Shown here in pieces: positions 62,866 to 64,000 of a stretch of 64,000 nt of DNA. A model generated the notes under the pieces. The model saw only the letters and a list, made by a program, of their open reading frames with translations. It made no database searches and was not told the origin of the DNA. Every line of letters begins with the position of its first letter. The stretch's first letter is position 1. The translations under genes and the position numbers were made by a program. This stretch comes from Streptomyces sp. NBC_01217. GTDB lineage: Bacteria; Actinomycetota; Actinomycetes; Streptomycetales; Streptomycetaceae. The stretch lies in contig NZ_CP108539.1 in NCBI RefSeq assembly GCF_035994185.1, positions 79,321 to 143,320 of the forward strand, written 5' to 3'.

Positions 62866-63555
62866 TCAGACGGCCGCGTGCGGAATGCATGCCGCGCCCA
62901 AGTCGTTCCAGATCGACGCATCCGCCTTGTGCCACCCGCCCGGCTTTCCGTCCCTGAAGGGCGGCTTGTCGTCCGGGTCGTAGTGCCCGGCATCGAGCGT
63001 GCAGACGACGTAGTCCCCATCGCTGTTGACCGTCCGGGCCGTGCACAGACCGCCGGCCTCGCCCAGCGCCTCCAGGGCCTGGCGGCGCCTGGTGGTGTGC
63101 GGATAGGTGCGCGGCAGCACGCTGTCCCGGACGAACCTCTCCAGCCGCACCAGGTCCGCCCGCTCACGCTGCCTCACGTCCGCGATGTGTAAGGCCAGTT
63201 CAGCGGCCCCGGCCGACCGGCCGCCGCGCCGGGACCACTCCCGGTCCGCGATGCCCACCAGGGCCTCGCTCACGGCCCTCACGCCCTTGTCCCAGCCGTC
63301 CCCGAACTCCGGGCCACGCGGGCGCGGCGCCATGCCGTCCAGCTCCACCACCTGGCACTGCGCCCCGGCGACCGCCCCGGCCTCCAGCGCGGCCACCAGG
63401 TCGTCCGCCTCGCTCGCGGACACGCCCTGCGCCTCCAGGAGCGCGAACAGCTTCAACCGGGCGTTCACGGCCGCCGTCTGGTACTGCGTCACCCGGCGCA
63501 GAGAATCGCTGCTCAGCGCGGGATCAGGTCCGGTAGATTCGTGGTGACCGGTCAT
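62866..63555 (-). CDS. Terminal hypothetical protein, function unknown
   Basis: A 229-residue protein, ATG 63555 (MTGHHESTGPDPALSSDSLR) with GAGAGGAACG about ten bases upstream. The first half is helical (YQTAAVNARLKLFALLEAQG, SASEADDLVAALEAGAV). The C-terminal half contains CTARTVNSDGDYVVCTLDAG with HYDPDD, GGWHKADASIWNDLG and CIPH, a possible metal site of Cys and His. It is the gene nearest the telomere and lies 35 bases upstream of the helicase, probably one transcript. Confidence 0.7.
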   Translation of the reverse strand: MTGHHESTGPDPALSSDSLRRVTQYQTAAVNARLKLFALLEAQGVSASEADDLVAALEAGAVAGAQCQVVELDGMAPRPRGPEFGDGWDKGVRAVSEALVGIADREWSRRGGRSAGAAELALHIADVRQRERADLVRLERFVRDSVLPRTYPHTTRRRQALEALGEAGGLCTARTVNSDGDYVVCTLDAGHYDPDDKPPFRDGKPGGWHKADASIWNDLGAACIPHAAV

Positions 63556-63699
63556 CTGCGGTCGTTCCTCTCGGAATTCCGGGGAGGTTCCCGGGCGGTT
63601 GGGGGGTGTCCCGTATTTCCGCCAACGGTACATGCTGCATCAACCCGATGCACGCGGTACACTAGAACCCACACGAACGAGCGACCCACCCCCTCGTAG

Positions 63700-64000
63700 C
63701 CAGCCCGGCCCGCGCCAGCGGGCCCCAAGGTTCTGGAGGCGCAGCCGGAAGGACCGTCAGGCGGGGGAGCGCAGCGGACCCGCCCAGGAGTCCGCAGGAC
63801 TCCCCAACTCCCCTACTGGAGGCCCCACTAGCCGCACCCGATGCCCCGTCAGCCCGCACCGCGCACCGCGCGGCCAGCAGGGCGCGCAGCGGCCGGCCCC
63901 ACTGCCTCCAGGAGCGCAGCGGAGGGAGGCGCCCACGCTCCGCGTGGGCGAAGGGAGCGGAGCGACCGCGCCCCTTGCACATCGCGCAGCGATGTGGTAC
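63700..64000. other. Telomere of a linear Streptomyces replicon (array of palindromes)
   Basis: Read inward from the right edge, the strand begins GTACCACATCGCTGCGCGAT, the conserved start of archetypal Streptomyces telomeres after the first 12 bases (CCCGCGGAGCGG), which would lie just beyond 64000. Palindromes with 3-base GCA/TCC loops follow: CACATCGC-GCA-GCGATGTG (63978-63996), CGCCCACGC-TCC-GCGTGGGCG (63930-63950), GCCTCC...GGAGGC (63904-63930) and GGAGTCC-GCA-GGACTCC (63787-63803). Such single-strand hairpins serve terminal-protein-primed patching. No gene fits 63556-64000. Confidence 0.9.

Noticed and set aside
1..64000. tRNA or rRNA genes
   Set aside because: No tRNA cloverleaf or rRNA signature was noticed by eye; a covariance search would be needed to exclude tRNA remnants.

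Overview
The DNA is high-GC with GTG/ATG starts, 4-base stop/start overlaps and many actinobacterial families (WYL regulator, DUF5753 XRE protein, DUF6879, DUF6415, DUF6207, DUF6192), so the source is almost certainly Streptomyces or a close relative. The last 330 bases are a run of palindromes ending in the archetypal Streptomyces telomere motif (read inward: GTACCACATCGCTGCGCGAT), so the window is the right-hand extremity of a linear replicon. ParA/ParB with their own sites, a MobF relaxase, a replication-relaxation protein and a terminal helicase favour a large linear plasmid, or a chromosome arm that absorbed one.

Layout. 1-4207: an operon of tyrosine recombinase (its start lies outside), XRE regulator, zinc-ribbon/recombinase-like protein, GNAT and two small genes. 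4208-11662: a complete Tn7-like transposon (TnsA, TnsB, TnsC, TniQ and one DUF6193 cargo gene) with TGTAGG ends and a 5-bp GCTCG duplication. It splits a 116-codon gene of the same operon, and removing it restores the frame. The next operon gene, a P-loop kinase, is cut by an IS110 element (about 12048-13510) whose left end probably encodes a bridge RNA. 13.5-19.0 kb: scattered genes and decayed remnants (VOC/WYL pair, Tn554-type recombinase debris, GGDEF protein, two pseudogenes with in-frame TAG codons).

19.0-33.0 kb: two RHS polymorphic toxin genes head to head. They share a 6,099-bp inverted repeat that appears identical along its whole length, around a 358-bp spacer. Only the C-terminal toxin tips and the following small putative immunity genes differ. 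33.4-41.8 kb: secreted glycosidase-like protein, ParA/ParB with three palindromic sites (one inside parB), membrane proteins, a frameshifted DNA ligase and a pentapeptide-repeat protein.

41.9-46.7 kb: mobilization region with MobF relaxase, a small basic protein, a 240-bp cluster of hairpin and direct repeats (candidate oriT or origin), and a replication-relaxation protein. 47-54 kb: Streptomyces small-protein/XRE cassettes and membrane/coiled-coil proteins, ending in an IS5-type element. 54.8-59.9 kb: a RacP-like/DUF6192 pair, then a three-gene ABC-3C-type defence operon (nuclease, middle component, DUF3732 ATPase). 60.2-64.0 kb: subtelomeric SF2 helicase with helicase-associated repeats, one unknown gene, and the telomere.

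Most genes serve mobility, conflict or replicon maintenance. Nested insertions (Tn7-like, IS110, IS5-type), decay and toxin-tip diversification are typical of a fast-changing subtelomeric region.
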